Notes: generated from the sequence alone by a model not told the origin. A stretch of 43,952 bases of DNA from an uncultured Collinsella sp. (GCA_902496455.1 CABVAY010000016.1:1-43952); one strand, 5' to 3'. Positions 18,382 to 27,037 are shown, counted from the first letter of the stretch. Numbers and translations are program-made.

Positions 18382-19287
18382 ATGTCCGATTCCGTTGACA
18401 CGACGGTCGATACGAACTCGTCGCGTGAGCGCATCAAGCGTGCCCTTTCCCATGGCAAGAAGGGCCGCATCAACAAGGATCTGTCCAACAAGATCATGCT
18501 CGGCGTGTTTCGCGCCGCGGCCTATATCACCACGCTGGTGCTGATCGCCATCATCGCCTACGTGGTCATCAACGGCCTGCCGCATATCTCGCTCGACTTT
18601 ATCTTCGGCTGGCCGCAGGGCGTCAACGCCGAGGGCGGCATTTGGCCCACGATCGTCTCGACCATCTACGTGACGGCGCTCGCCATGCTCATCTGCACGC
18701 CGGTTGCCGTCCTGGCTGCGGTCTATCTGGCCGAGTACGCCAAACAGGGCAAGGTCGTCGACATCATTCGCTATGCTGCCGATGCCCTGGCCTCGGTGCC
18801 CTCCATCGTTATGGGCCTCTTTGGCTACGCCTTGTTTGTCGAGGCTATGGGTCTGGGCCTTTCGATGGTCTCGGCCGCCCTGGCGCTGGCACTTCTGATG
18901 CTGCCTATTGTCATGCGTACCACCGAGGAGGCAATCCGCGCCGTTCCGCGCTATATCCGTTGGGGTGCATATGGCCTGGGCGCCACCAAGTGGCAGGTCG
19001 TCTCCAAGATCGTGCTTCCTTCGGCTTTTGGCCGCATCGCCACCGGCATCGTGCTTGCCATCGGCCGCGCCATCGGCGAGACCGCCGTGGTGCTCTACAC
19101 CATGGGTCAGGCCATCAACCTGCCTATTTCGCCGCTCGATTCCGGTCGTCCCATGACCGTTCACCTGTATCTGCTTGCCAATGACGGCATCAACATGAAC
19201 GCAGCCTACGGCACTGCGCTTTTGCTGATGGCGATTATTCTGGCCTTCAACCTGTTTGCGCGCTTCCTGTCGCGCAAGCGTCGCTAG
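18382..19287 (+). CDS. pstA: Phosphate ABC transporter permease PstA
   Basis: PstA is the second membrane permease and pairs with PstC. The 301-aa protein has a polar N-terminal stretch of about 40 residues, six membrane segments, and the EAA loop GLGATKWQVVSKIVLPSA followed by GIVLAIGRAIGETAVVLYT. DALASVPSIVMGLFG is also typical. It begins 3 bases after pstC with a GAGGGGG binding site. Confidence 0.95.
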   Translation: MSDSVDTTVDTNSSRERIKRALSHGKKGRINKDLSNKIMLGVFRAAAYITTLVLIAIIAYVVINGLPHISLDFIFGWPQGVNAEGGIWPTIVSTIYVTALAMLICTPVAVLAAVYLAEYAKQGKVVDIIRYAADALASVPSIVMGLFGYALFVEAMGLGLSMVSAALALALLMLPIVMRTTEEAIRAVPRYIRWGAYGLGATKWQVVSKIVLPSAFGRIATGIVLAIGRAIGETAVVLYTMGQAINLPISPLDSGRPMTVHLYLLANDGINMNAAYGTALLLMAIILAFNLFARFLSRKRR

Positions 19288-19299
19288 TTAAGGAGTCCC

Positions 19300-20103
<804 letters not shown>

Positions 20104-20195
20104 TCGGTGCGACTAGTCCCAAGCTGATCGGACCTGGTCCGGTGTATATTCACTGTGCGGGCGGCATGACCGCACCCAACTGATTGGAGTGAACC

Positions 20196-21053
20196 ATGCG
20201 CAAACTGTTTTCCCGTCAGCTCGTCGAGGCCCGTCACGAGATGCTGAGCATCTATGAGGCCGTCGATCTGGCCCTCCACGATGCCGTTAAGGCCTATGTG
20301 ACCGACGACCGCAAGCTCGCCACCAAGACCAAGAAGCGCACGCTTTCGATTGACGCGCGCTGCGCTAACCTGGAGGCCGTGTGCTACAACCTGATCGCCA
20401 CGCAGTCACCGGTCGCCTCCGACTTCCGCTTGCTGCAGACGATTATCTACGTCGACTTTAACCTGCAGCGCATGACCGATAAGGTTCGCCAGATCTGCCG
20501 CGCCACGCGTCATATGATCAAGGCCGACATCTCGCTGCCCCAGGAGCTCGTCGGTACGGTCGAGGCCGAGGCTGAGGCCGTCTACCAGGTGCTGGGCTCT
20601 TCGCTTTCTGCGCTCGTCACTAACGACATGTCCATCATCTGCAGCCTGGCCGTCGAGGACGAGCCGGTGCATGCGGCGTACGAGAAGTTCTTCCGCACCT
20701 TTAACCGCATGGACACGGGCGATTTTATGGACGACGACAGCAACTATGACGACCTGCGCCGCGCCATCATGGTTTCGCGCTACCTCGATCGCATCGCCTC
20801 GATTTCCATCGATGCCGCCTGCCGTCTGACCTTCCTGTTGACTGGTCAGCGCATGAATGCCGGCGATATCGCCCGCACTGATGAGGATGAGCTCGAGAGC
20901 ATGCGCGTGCCTTCGGGCGAGGGTGTTATCATGAGGCCCGCCGTCGACGCTCGCTACGTTGCCAAGGTGCCCGCTAACGAGGTCAGCGAGGGTCTTCGCT
21001 ACCTGCTCGATCATCTTGAGGATGAGGACGATGGCGAGGACGACGAGGAGTAA
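20196..21053 (+). CDS. phoU: Phosphate signalling protein PhoU
   Basis: PhoU links the Pst transporter to the phosphate-sensing histidine kinase and limits phosphate uptake. The 285-aa protein is a helical two-repeat PhoU starting RKLFSRQLVEARHEMLSIYE, with LIATQSPVASDFRLLQTIIY as the conserved metal-binding repeat. It is about 60-70 residues longer than common PhoU, through a variable C-terminal region ending in an acidic tail. The second repeat is less well conserved. It lies 92 bases after pstB; that gap holds a small hairpin, GTGCGG/CCGCAC (20155-20175). Confidence 0.9.
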   Translation: MRKLFSRQLVEARHEMLSIYEAVDLALHDAVKAYVTDDRKLATKTKKRTLSIDARCANLEAVCYNLIATQSPVASDFRLLQTIIYVDFNLQRMTDKVRQICRATRHMIKADISLPQELVGTVEAEAEAVYQVLGSSLSALVTNDMSIICSLAVEDEPVHAAYEKFFRTFNRMDTGDFMDDDSNYDDLRRAIMVSRYLDRIASISIDAACRLTFLLTGQRMNAGDIARTDEDELESMRVPSGEGVIMRPAVDARYVAKVPANEVSEGLRYLLDHLEDEDDGEDDEE

Positions 21054-21090
21054 GTAACCCCGTTCGTCGAAAGATTGTAAATACCTAAGT

Positions 21091-21128
21091 GAGCGCGGCC
21101 TTGCACATGCGGGGCCGCGCTCTTGCGT
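21091..21128 (+). terminator. Terminator-like hairpin after phoU
   Basis: GAGCGCGGCC (21091-21100) pairs perfectly with GGCCGCGCTC (21113-21122) around a 12-base loop. Only TTGCGTT follows, so it may stop transcription weakly or protect a 3' end. It separates the pst operon from yggS-sepF-yggT-divIVA. Confidence 0.6.
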
Positions 21129-21172
21129 TAGCATGGGACTACTTGTTTGGCTGTCAGCGGAGGCGATTGGCA

Positions 21173-21910
21173 ATGGATAACTATTTGGACTTGATGCGCG
21201 CTCGCCGCGAGCAGATTCTGGAACGTTTTTATGCGGCGCTCGATCGCGCAGGCCGTCCCCACGACGCCGCGCGCCTCATTGCCGTGTCCAAGACCGTTGG
21301 TGTCGATGAGACCGTTGCCGCCATCCAGGCGGGGTATCGCCATTTTGCCGAGAACCGCCCGCAGGAGCTGGTTCGCAAGCTCACGGGTCTGGCGGAGCAT
21401 CCGGAGCTGCCCGAGGTGCGCTTCGATATGATCGGCAACCTGCAGACCAATAAGATCAATGCGGTGCTGGGCTCAGCCGAGCTGATTCACTCGGTGGGTT
21501 CGCTGCATCTGGCGCAGGCGATCTCGAGCCGTGCTGTCCGCAAGATTGAGGCAGGCGAGCTCGCCGGCCCCCAGCGTGTGCTCATCGAGGTCAATGTGAG
21601 TGGTGAGGAGTCGAAGGGAGGCTTTTCGCCCGATGAGATTCGCGCCGCCGCGGGTGAGCTTGCGGAACTTGAGGGAATTTGCGTGCAGGGGCTTATGACT
21701 ATGGCGCCCCGGGGGAATAAGGATGTGGCACGCCGCACCTTTGCGGGGCTTCGTGAGCTGAGGGATGAGCTGGAGGCGGCGCATCCCGATTTGAACCTGC
21801 CTGAGCTTTCCTGCGGCATGAGCGAGGACTTTGAGTCTGCCCTTGAGGAGGGCTCTACGCTCGTTCGCCTGGGCAGGGTAGTATTTAGCCCGGAGTTTGC
21901 AGTAAAATAA
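21173..21910 (+). CDS. yggS: Pyridoxal phosphate homeostasis protein YggS/YlmE
   Basis: This PLP-binding protein of the alanine racemase fold keeps free pyridoxal phosphate balanced. In Gram-positives it is ylmE, next to sepF. The 245-aa protein has the PLP-binding Lys in AVSKTV (Lys40), then FAENRPQELVRK, FDMIGNLQTNKI, EVNVSGEESKGG and LSCGMSEDFESALEEGSTLVRLG, all conserved. GGAGG lies 9 bases before the ATG. The family tryptophan-histidine (WHFIG) is replaced by FDMIG here. Confidence 0.94.
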   Translation: MDNYLDLMRARREQILERFYAALDRAGRPHDAARLIAVSKTVGVDETVAAIQAGYRHFAENRPQELVRKLTGLAEHPELPEVRFDMIGNLQTNKINAVLGSAELIHSVGSLHLAQAISSRAVRKIEAGELAGPQRVLIEVNVSGEESKGGFSPDEIRAAAGELAELEGICVQGLMTMAPRGNKDVARRTFAGLRELRDELEAAHPDLNLPELSCGMSEDFESALEEGSTLVRLGRVVFSPEFAVK

Positions 21911-21970
21911 GGCTCTGAAGTGCGCACTGATTATCGGGGCGCCTGCACTAAACCGCGAGAGGACACAACC

Positions 21971-22693
21971 ATGGGCTTCCTTGACGAGATTAAAAATAAG
22001 ATGCACCTGGGCGGCCAGCAGGGTTACGACCAGGGTTATGGCCAGGACGACGACTACGGCTACGATGACGGCTATGACGATAGTTATCAGGGCAACGGCT
22101 ACAGCGGTGCTTCGGGCGAGGGCTTCTACACCCAAGACGAGCCGAGCAACGGCCTGCTTGGTCAGACGCGCCGCGGTGAAGCTGAGTCGGTTGCCGTGTA
22201 TACGCGCTCCGGTCAGCTGGTCGGCGATGACTCCCGCCATGCCACGACGTATAATCCGCCTTCGCGCTCGCAGGACAGTGTTGCGAGCGGTTATCGTCCT
22301 GGTGCCTATGACACGCCGTCGAGCTACGCCGAGAACACCCGCGCCCGTGCCGCCGCTGCGCCCGCGCCTGCACCGAGCGATGCCTCGGCCTATGCGAGCA
22401 ATATCATCAACGCCACACCGCAGCTGCCGGCCTATGTCCTGCGCCCCGAGAGCTATGACGACGTGGAGACCGTGGTGCGCCGCGTTCGCACCAAGCAGCC
22501 TGTCGCACTGATTTTTGTGGGCGTACGCACCGAAGTTGCCAAGCGCGTCTTGGACTTCTCTTACGGCTTTGCCTGCGGTCTGGGTGCCACGGTCAAGGAG
22601 GTGGGCGACCGCGTGTTCATGGTGCTGCCCGCCGGTTGCGAGGTCAAAGATTCCGATCTCAAGAAGCTTCGTGCGGACGGCTACCTTAAGTAA
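21971..22693 (+). CDS. sepF: Cell division protein SepF
   Basis: SepF binds the FtsZ C-terminal peptide and tethers it to the membrane; it replaces FtsA in many Gram-positives. The 240-aa protein starts with an amphipathic helix (MGFLDEIKNKMHLGG). Next come a Gly-Tyr-Asp repeat region (about residues 13-40) and a long disordered Ser/Ala/Pro linker. The SepF domain occupies about residues 155-240, starting RPESYDDVETVVRRVR. AGAGGA precedes the ATG by 6 to 9 bases. An in-frame upstream start at 21920 lacks a binding site. The linker is longer than usual. Confidence 0.95.
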   Translation: MGFLDEIKNKMHLGGQQGYDQGYGQDDDYGYDDGYDDSYQGNGYSGASGEGFYTQDEPSNGLLGQTRRGEAESVAVYTRSGQLVGDDSRHATTYNPPSRSQDSVASGYRPGAYDTPSSYAENTRARAAAAPAPAPSDASAYASNIINATPQLPAYVLRPESYDDVETVVRRVRTKQPVALIFVGVRTEVAKRVLDFSYGFACGLGATVKEVGDRVFMVLPAGCEVKDSDLKKLRADGYLK

Positions 22694-22714
22694 AGACAAG
22701 ACGAGGAGATTCCC

Positions 22715-22996
22715 ATCAACATCTACACTATCGTCCAGCTGGTCAACACGCTGTTCAACTTCTATTCCACGCTTATTGTCGTCTACTGCTTTATGACGTG
22801 GATTCCCATGAAGCAGGGTGGTTTGCTTCAGGATATTGCCGCGGTGCTTGATAGCGTGTGCGGTCCGTGGCTCAACCTGTTCCGTCGTTTCATCCCGCCG
22901 ATGGGCGGTATCGATTTTTCGCCGGTCGTTGCGATTATTGCGTTGCAGTTGGTGCAGAGGCTGGTTCTGCAGCTTCTTATAGGTATACTCGTGTAG
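22715..22996 (+). CDS. yggT: YggT/YlmG family membrane protein, apparent ATC start
   Basis: YggT/YlmG proteins are about 90-aa two-pass membrane proteins found beside sepF and linked to division and osmotic resistance. Reading from ATC 22715 gives 93 aa beginning INIYTIVQLVNTLFNFYSTL, with membrane segments at about 4-28 and 68-92 around a central WLNLFRRFIPPMGGIDFSP, the family signature. No ATG, GTG or TTG occurs in frame between the sepF stop (22691-22693) and ATG 22793, which would lose the first membrane segment. GAGGAG (22703-22708) lies exactly 6 bases before the ATC. The frame is the same as that of sepF. Confidence 0.85.
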   Translation: MNIYTIVQLVNTLFNFYSTLIVVYCFMTWIPMKQGGLLQDIAAVLDSVCGPWLNLFRRFIPPMGGIDFSPVVAIIALQLVQRLVLQLLIGILV

Positions 22997-23057
22997 AACT
23001 GACTTAGTAACTTACGTCGGGCGTGTAGCGCCGAGGCGATGAAAAAGGAGACTTGTT

Positions 23058-23732
23058 ATGGCTATTACCCCTGCAGACATCCAGGCTCAGACTTTCTCTG
23101 AGGCCAAGCGTGGCTACGATCCTGCCGAGGTCGACGTCTTCTTGGAGACGCTGTCCTCTGAGGTTGACGCTATGCTCGCTAAGATTGTCGACCTTAAGGG
23201 TCGTCTGACTGCTACCGAGCAGCAGCTTGCCGATGCGCAGGCTCAGCTTGCCCAGGCTCAGGATGCCCCCGCCCAGGCCGTTCCTGCCGCCCCCGTGGCT
23301 GCTCCCGCCCCTGATTTCTCCGCTCAGGAGCGCCAGATTTCCGCTGCCCTGATCGCTGCCCAGCAGACCGCTGAGACCATCGTCAACGATGCCAATGAGA
23401 ACGCTGAGCGTATCCGCAACGAGGCTGACGCCAAGGCACGCGAGGTTATCCGCCAGGCTCTGACCGAGAAGCAGGCCGAGCTCGAGGAGATCGATCGTCT
23501 CAAGGCTTCCCGTGAGGAGTTCAAGGCCGAGTACCTCAAGCTCATCCAGCACTTCATGGACGATGCCCAAAACTCCTTCCCGGCCGACCTCATGGCCTCC
23601 ACGCCGGTCGGTTCCGCCGCTTCTCCTGCGGTGACTGTTCCCGCCGAGCCGCTGCCCGTCGCTGACCCGGTTGTCCCCGTGGCCGATCCCTTCGCCCCGA
23701 TCGACAACTTCGCTGCCGACGACCTGGACTAA
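23058..23732 (+). CDS. divIVA: DivIVA/Wag31-type polar and septal coiled-coil protein
   Basis: DivIVA binds curved membrane at poles and septa and organises division or polar growth. The 224-aa protein starts with the conserved membrane-binding domain: ITPADIQAQTF, then RGYDPAEVDVFLETL. A first coiled coil runs to about residue 72, then an Ala/Pro linker, a second long coiled coil (about 88-175) and a Pro/Val/Ala-rich tail. AAAGGAG precedes the ATG. It closes the cluster that follows ftsZ. ylmH, often present before divIVA, is absent. Confidence 0.95.
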   Translation: MAITPADIQAQTFSEAKRGYDPAEVDVFLETLSSEVDAMLAKIVDLKGRLTATEQQLADAQAQLAQAQDAPAQAVPAAPVAAPAPDFSAQERQISAALIAAQQTAETIVNDANENAERIRNEADAKAREVIRQALTEKQAELEEIDRLKASREEFKAEYLKLIQHFMDDAQNSFPADLMASTPVGSAASPAVTVPAEPLPVADPVVPVADPFAPIDNFAADDLD

Positions 23733-23761
23733 CATTCGGCCTACAATTTAGTGCCTAGAAA

Positions 23762-23788
23762 GGACCCGCAGCTTGCGGGTCCTTTTTT
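23762..23788 (+). terminator. Intrinsic terminator after divIVA
   Basis: GGACCCGCA (23762-23770) and TGCGGGTCC (23774-23782) form a perfect 9-base stem with a GCT loop, followed by TTTTTT. Confidence 0.95.
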
Positions 23789-23813
23789 ATGACTGTACCG
23801 GGGCGCGCAACAT

Positions 23814-23851
23814 AAAAAACCGAGCCCTGCACATAATGGCGCAGAACTCGG
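23814..23851 (-). terminator. Intrinsic terminator of the nitroreductase gene
   Basis: Read on the minus strand, CCGAG and CTCGG form the base of a hairpin that also has CTGC/GCAG inside, and it is followed by TTTTTT (23814-23819). It faces the divIVA terminator, so the two convergent genes are separated. Confidence 0.8.
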
Positions 23852-23898
23852 CGAACGGGTGAGCGGTCAAGGGTAGGTTTTAAGGCATGTCCCAAAAC

Positions 23899-24429
23899 CT
23901 ACTTGAGGAGGAAGTCGGAGAGGGGAATGGTACGGGCCTCGCGATGCTCGGGATCGGCGATGTGGTCGGCAGGATATCCACAGACGAGCATGTGATAGGG
24001 ATAGACGCCCTTGGGCAGATTGAACTGCTCCTGTGCCACCTCAGGCTTAAAATGGCATACCCAGCACGTTCCCAGGCCCTGCTCGGTGGCCTCCATCATC
24101 ATCTGATCACACACGATTGAGGTGTCGATTTCACTAGAATTCATCTGGTCATACGGGCGCACCCAAGCATCACCGGTAACGCTGCAAATAAGGAAGACAA
24201 GCGGAGCGCCAAAGATAGACTCATCACGAGCAAACCGAGGCTGACAAGCAGCTGCCTTCTCCAGAAGCTCAGGCGTATCCAACACCATCACACGGGTTGG
24301 ATGATTATTACAAGCAGAAGGAGCAATACGCCCAGCCTCAACAATGGCATCCACCACAGCCTGCTCAACAGAACGGTCCTCAAACGAACGACAAGAATAC
24401 CGACCACGAGCCAGATCCAAATAACTCAC
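23899..24429 (-). CDS. Nitroreductase family protein
   Basis: This is an FMN-dependent oxidoreductase of the nitroreductase superfamily; the substrate is unknown. From the GTG at 24429 it is 176 aa. RGRYSCRSFEDRSV near the N-terminus is the usual FMN-phosphate-binding start, followed by EAGRIAPSACNNHPTRVMVL and MMMEATEQGLGTCWV, and a C-terminal VCGYPAD. The GTG lies 8 bases after GGAGG. Longer in-frame readings to 24492 would run through the low-complexity upstream region. Asp and Cys-rich short members of this type are common in anaerobes. Confidence 0.88.
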   Translation of the reverse strand: MSYLDLARGRYSCRSFEDRSVEQAVVDAIVEAGRIAPSACNNHPTRVMVLDTPELLEKAAACQPRFARDESIFGAPLVFLICSVTGDAWVRPYDQMNSSEIDTSIVCDQMMMEATEQGLGTCWVCHFKPEVAQEQFNLPKGVYPYHMLVCGYPADHIADPEHREARTIPLSDFLLK

Positions 24430-24482
24430 AACCAAGACCTCCAAATTCAACGAATCAATCCAAAGTAAAACAAAGGGTACCC

Positions 24483-24593
24483 AAAGCCCCATCCACCCAA
24501 ACGTTTAAGGCGGTCCCAAAGTTCCCAATCGGGTCCAAAGGCCCCGCCAACAAAAGCCCCATCGCTTTCAAAGTATCAGCCAAAGTTCCCAAT
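24483..24593. repeat. Imperfect direct repeats upstream of the nitroreductase gene
   Basis: AAAGCCCCAT occurs at 24483-24492 and 24553-24562, and CCAAAGTTCCCAAT at 24516-24529 and 24580-24593. The order is kept, with a period of 64-70 bases, as in a decayed tandem duplication. The strand composition is strongly biased to C and A. No gene is convincing here. Confidence 0.7.
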
Positions 24594-24596
24594 GGT

Positions 24597-24704
24597 GGTA
24601 CGTAAGGCGAAGGGCCGGCACCTGTTTACTTTCGAACGACTCTGCCATGCAGCCGGAGTGAGAAAGCAAACAGGTGCCGGCCCTTCGCCGCCGGGACACG
24701 TACC
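24597..24704. repeat. Long inverted repeat element A
   Basis: The 22-base arms 24606-24627 and 24668-24689 are perfectly complementary; with one mismatch they extend to 28 bases (24606-24633, 24662-24689). The loop is 28 bases. Outer arms GGTACGT (24597-24603) and ACGTACC (24698-24704) add a further paired layer. It lies just after the DUF47 gene and before the nitroreductase gene, both on the minus strand. There is no T-run, so it is not a classical terminator. Confidence 0.9.
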
Positions 24705-24709
24705 CCCAA

Positions 24710-25333
24710 TTAACTGTTCTTCATGACAATCGAATCCACGACATCAGCCACATTCTCGCAGCAGTCGGCGCAGTACTCCAGGAAAGCGTAGACGTCACGC
24801 CAGGCGATGACCTCGAGCGGGTCCTTGCCATTGACGTGCAGGTTGCGCATGGCGTTGATGTAGAGCTCATCGGCCTCGGACTCAATGGTGTTGATCTGGA
24901 TGACCAGCTCGCGCAGGGTCTTGGACTTGCGGTAATTAGGCAGCTCGACCATAAGGTCCTTCATGGCGCGGCAGGCGTCGGTCACCTTGTGGGCGATGAC
25001 AATGGCATCGGGGTGGATGCTCTGGATGTTGGTGAAGTAGACGCGCTGCACGACGCCCTCGATACGGTCAAGCACAGTGTCGAGCGAGCAGCTCATCAGG
25101 TCCAGATCCTCGCGCTCAAGCGGGGTGATAAAGGCAGTGAGCAGGGCATCCTCGAGCTCATGGTGCTTCTTGTCGGCCGCATGCTCAATCGCATGCATCT
25201 CTTCGAGCATGCCGTGGATCTGCGCGGGATCAAAGTTCTCAAAAATCTTGATGAGCAACTCTGCGGCCTGGACAGCAAGGTCGGCGCAGGCGACGTAGTT
25301 GTCAAAGTAGAACGAATCGGGTTTCTTTGCCAT
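24710..25333 (-). CDS. DUF47 family (PhoU-like) regulator of phosphate transport
   Basis: DUF47 proteins are PhoU-like helical proteins that usually accompany a PiT phosphate carrier and are thought to control it. The 207 aa are all helical, with the family pattern of acidic and His residues, such as MHAIEHAADKKHHELEDAL and TPLEREDLDLMSCSLDTVLDRIEG. IESEADELY lies in the second half. AAAGGA precedes the ATG. The gene starts 67 bases after pit on the same strand; the more usual order is DUF47 first. Confidence 0.93.
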   Translation of the reverse strand: MAKKPDSFYFDNYVACADLAVQAAELLIKIFENFDPAQIHGMLEEMHAIEHAADKKHHELEDALLTAFITPLEREDLDLMSCSLDTVLDRIEGVVQRVYFTNIQSIHPDAIVIAHKVTDACRAMKDLMVELPNYRKSKTLRELVIQINTIESEADELYINAMRNLHVNGKDPLEVIAWRDVYAFLEYCADCCENVADVVDSIVMKNS

Positions 25334-25400
25334 GAGTGGGTCCTTTCGAGGAGAAGACGGGTGGGCGAGGTATTGCGGTCCGGATGGACGTTCGGTTTGA

Positions 25401-26450
25401 CTAGATGAACATCATGAACAGCTTGGCCATGACAAAGCTGATAAGTCCGCAGGCGGGGAAGGTAAAGAACCAGGTGAACATCATGTCCTTGACGACACCG
25501 AAGTTGATCGCCGAGAGGCGCTTGACGGCACCGACACCCATAATGGCGCAGGTCTTGATGTGCGTGGAGGACACGGGGATGCCGGTGAGCGTGGCAAGCA
25601 GCAGGTTTGCGGCGCCCGCCAGGTCGGCGGAGAAGCCCTGGTACTTTTCGAGCTTGACCATGCTCTGGCCGACAGACTTGATGATGCGCTCACCGCCCAC
25701 GCTGGTGCCGATGCCCATGGTGGCCGAGCACAGCAGCATGATCCAGATGGGGATGCCGGCGTCGCCGACGCTCGTCTGTCCGCTGGCAAAGGCGACACCT
25801 AAAAAGAGCACGCCGATAAACTTTTGTCCATCTTGCGCGCCGTGCATAAAGCTCATGGCCGCGGCACTTGCGATCTGAGCATATTTAAAGAAGACATTGG
25901 CACGTCGCCTGTTGGCGGCGGCGAAAAGAATCGAGACGAGCTTGCACAGGACCCAGCCCATGATAAAGCCCAGGCCGATGGAGAGCGCCAGGCCGTAAAT
26001 GACCTTCATCCACTCGTGGACGTTGACGCTGCTCGCGCCGCCGAGGGCGATGGCGGCACCGGTCAGGCCGGCGATAAGGCTGTGGCTTTGCGAGGTGGGG
26101 ATGCCAAAACGCGACGCTGTGGCGCCGTAGACGACGATGGAGAACAGCGCCGCGCAGAGGCACGCGAGCGCCATGGTGCTGTTTCCGCCAAAGTCGACGA
26201 TATGTGAGATGGTGTTGGCGACGCTCGCGTTAAAGTGCGTCATGATGAGCACGCCGAGGAAGTTGAATGCGGCGCTCATGAGAATGGCTGCGCGGGCGGG
26301 CATGCAGCGCGTGGTGACACAGGTCGCGATGGCGTTGGGCGCGTCGGTCCATCCGTTGACGAAGATAGCGCCGAGCGCGAGGATCACGGTGACGGCAAGG
26401 ACTGGGTTCGACACAATTTGGCCGAGGAAGGCTGAGAACGTTACGTCCAT
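25401..26450 (-). CDS. pit: PiT-type inorganic phosphate transporter
   Basis: Pit is a low-affinity, cation-coupled phosphate carrier. The 349-aa protein has about nine to ten membrane segments and both PiT signature repeats: FVNGWTDAPNAIATCVTTR near the N-terminus and MSFMHGAQDGQKFIGV in the middle. GIPTSQSHSLIAGLTGAAIA and GIPVSSTHIKTCAIMGVG are also family motifs. The ribosome binding site before the ATG is poor. The gene and its DUF47 partner form a second phosphate system besides pst. Confidence 0.95.
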   Translation of the reverse strand: MDVTFSAFLGQIVSNPVLAVTVILALGAIFVNGWTDAPNAIATCVTTRCMPARAAILMSAAFNFLGVLIMTHFNASVANTISHIVDFGGNSTMALACLCAALFSIVVYGATASRFGIPTSQSHSLIAGLTGAAIALGGASSVNVHEWMKVIYGLALSIGLGFIMGWVLCKLVSILFAAANRRRANVFFKYAQIASAAAMSFMHGAQDGQKFIGVLFLGVAFASGQTSVGDAGIPIWIMLLCSATMGIGTSVGGERIIKSVGQSMVKLEKYQGFSADLAGAANLLLATLTGIPVSSTHIKTCAIMGVGAVKRLSAINFGVVKDMMFTWFFTFPACGLISFVMAKLFMMFI

Positions 26451-26698
26451 ATATGGGCTTTCTCGAAGTTTGCAGGCACGTTACAAAAACATGATAAATC
26501 GTATCACCTCCTGCGGGTTTCTTTACCGAGTTCTGATGGGAGAAGTGAATTTTTTGGCACTAACATTGAATATTTGCCCTGTTGACCGCGGGTGTTCTTT
26601 TTGCTAGCACGCCATGAGGACACGTGCGCGCCCCAACATCCCAAAACCACAGCCTGTTCGCTTTACAATATGCAAACATGCGTTCGATAATAGGAGGC

Positions 26699-27037
26699 AT
26701 GGAATATCGACAGACAGATGGTAAAACTCGACGCGTGCACAAGCAGTATGTGGACGTCGTGGCCCGCATCCTCGCGGGCGGACAAGTCGTGCCGGTTACC
26801 GTCTGCTGGGTCGACGGTCGCTGTTTTACGATCGACGAGATTGTCTCATCCACCGGTTTTGGCCTAACGGTTCACGGCATTCGTACGGCAACCTATAAGG
26901 TTCGTTTTGGTGGGCATACGACCGAACTGTATCTGGAAGAACAGGCGCGCGAGCGACCGGATGGCTCGCAGGCCCATCTGATGCGTTGGTGGGTGTGGGC
27001 ATTCGACCGTACGCTCGAGAGCGAGCGCCGTGGGTAA
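26699..27037 (+). CDS. Unrecognised small protein
   Basis: I do not recognise this 112-aa protein. It has no signal peptide or membrane segment. Short beta-strand-like runs (VPVTVCWVDGRCFTIDEI, RTATYKVRFGGHTTELYLEE) suggest a small beta-rich fold, and it ends with a Trp-rich helix (RWWVWAFDRT). Codon use is like that of its neighbours. The start is uncertain: ATG 26699 directly follows AGGAGG by one base, which is too close. In-frame ATG 26678 lies 9 bases after a TACAAT -10 (26664-26669) and would be nearly leaderless. Confidence 0.75.
   Translation: MEYRQTDGKTRRVHKQYVDVVARILAGGQVVPVTVCWVDGRCFTIDEIVSSTGFGLTVHGIRTATYKVRFGGHTTELYLEEQARERPDGSQAHLMRWWVWAFDRTLESERRG

Noticed and set aside
17425..19164. 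579-codon ORF on the minus strand
   Set aside because: Antisense to pstC and pstA; composition is dominated by Asp, Gly, His and Arg, typical of a frame shadow.
24297..24605. 102-codon plus-strand ORF rich in Pro, Gln, Asn and Lys
   Set aside because: It overlaps the start of the nitroreductase gene in antisense and its composition follows from the C/A-rich repeat region.
24606..24689. Inverted repeat as the ends of an insertion sequence
   Set aside because: The arms are only 28 bases apart and enclose no gene, so at most it is a non-autonomous element.
26503..26512. ATCACCTCCT, identical to the 16S rRNA 3' end
   Set aside because: Flanking bases do not match 16S rRNA; it is better read as a Shine-Dalgarno sequence on the other strand.
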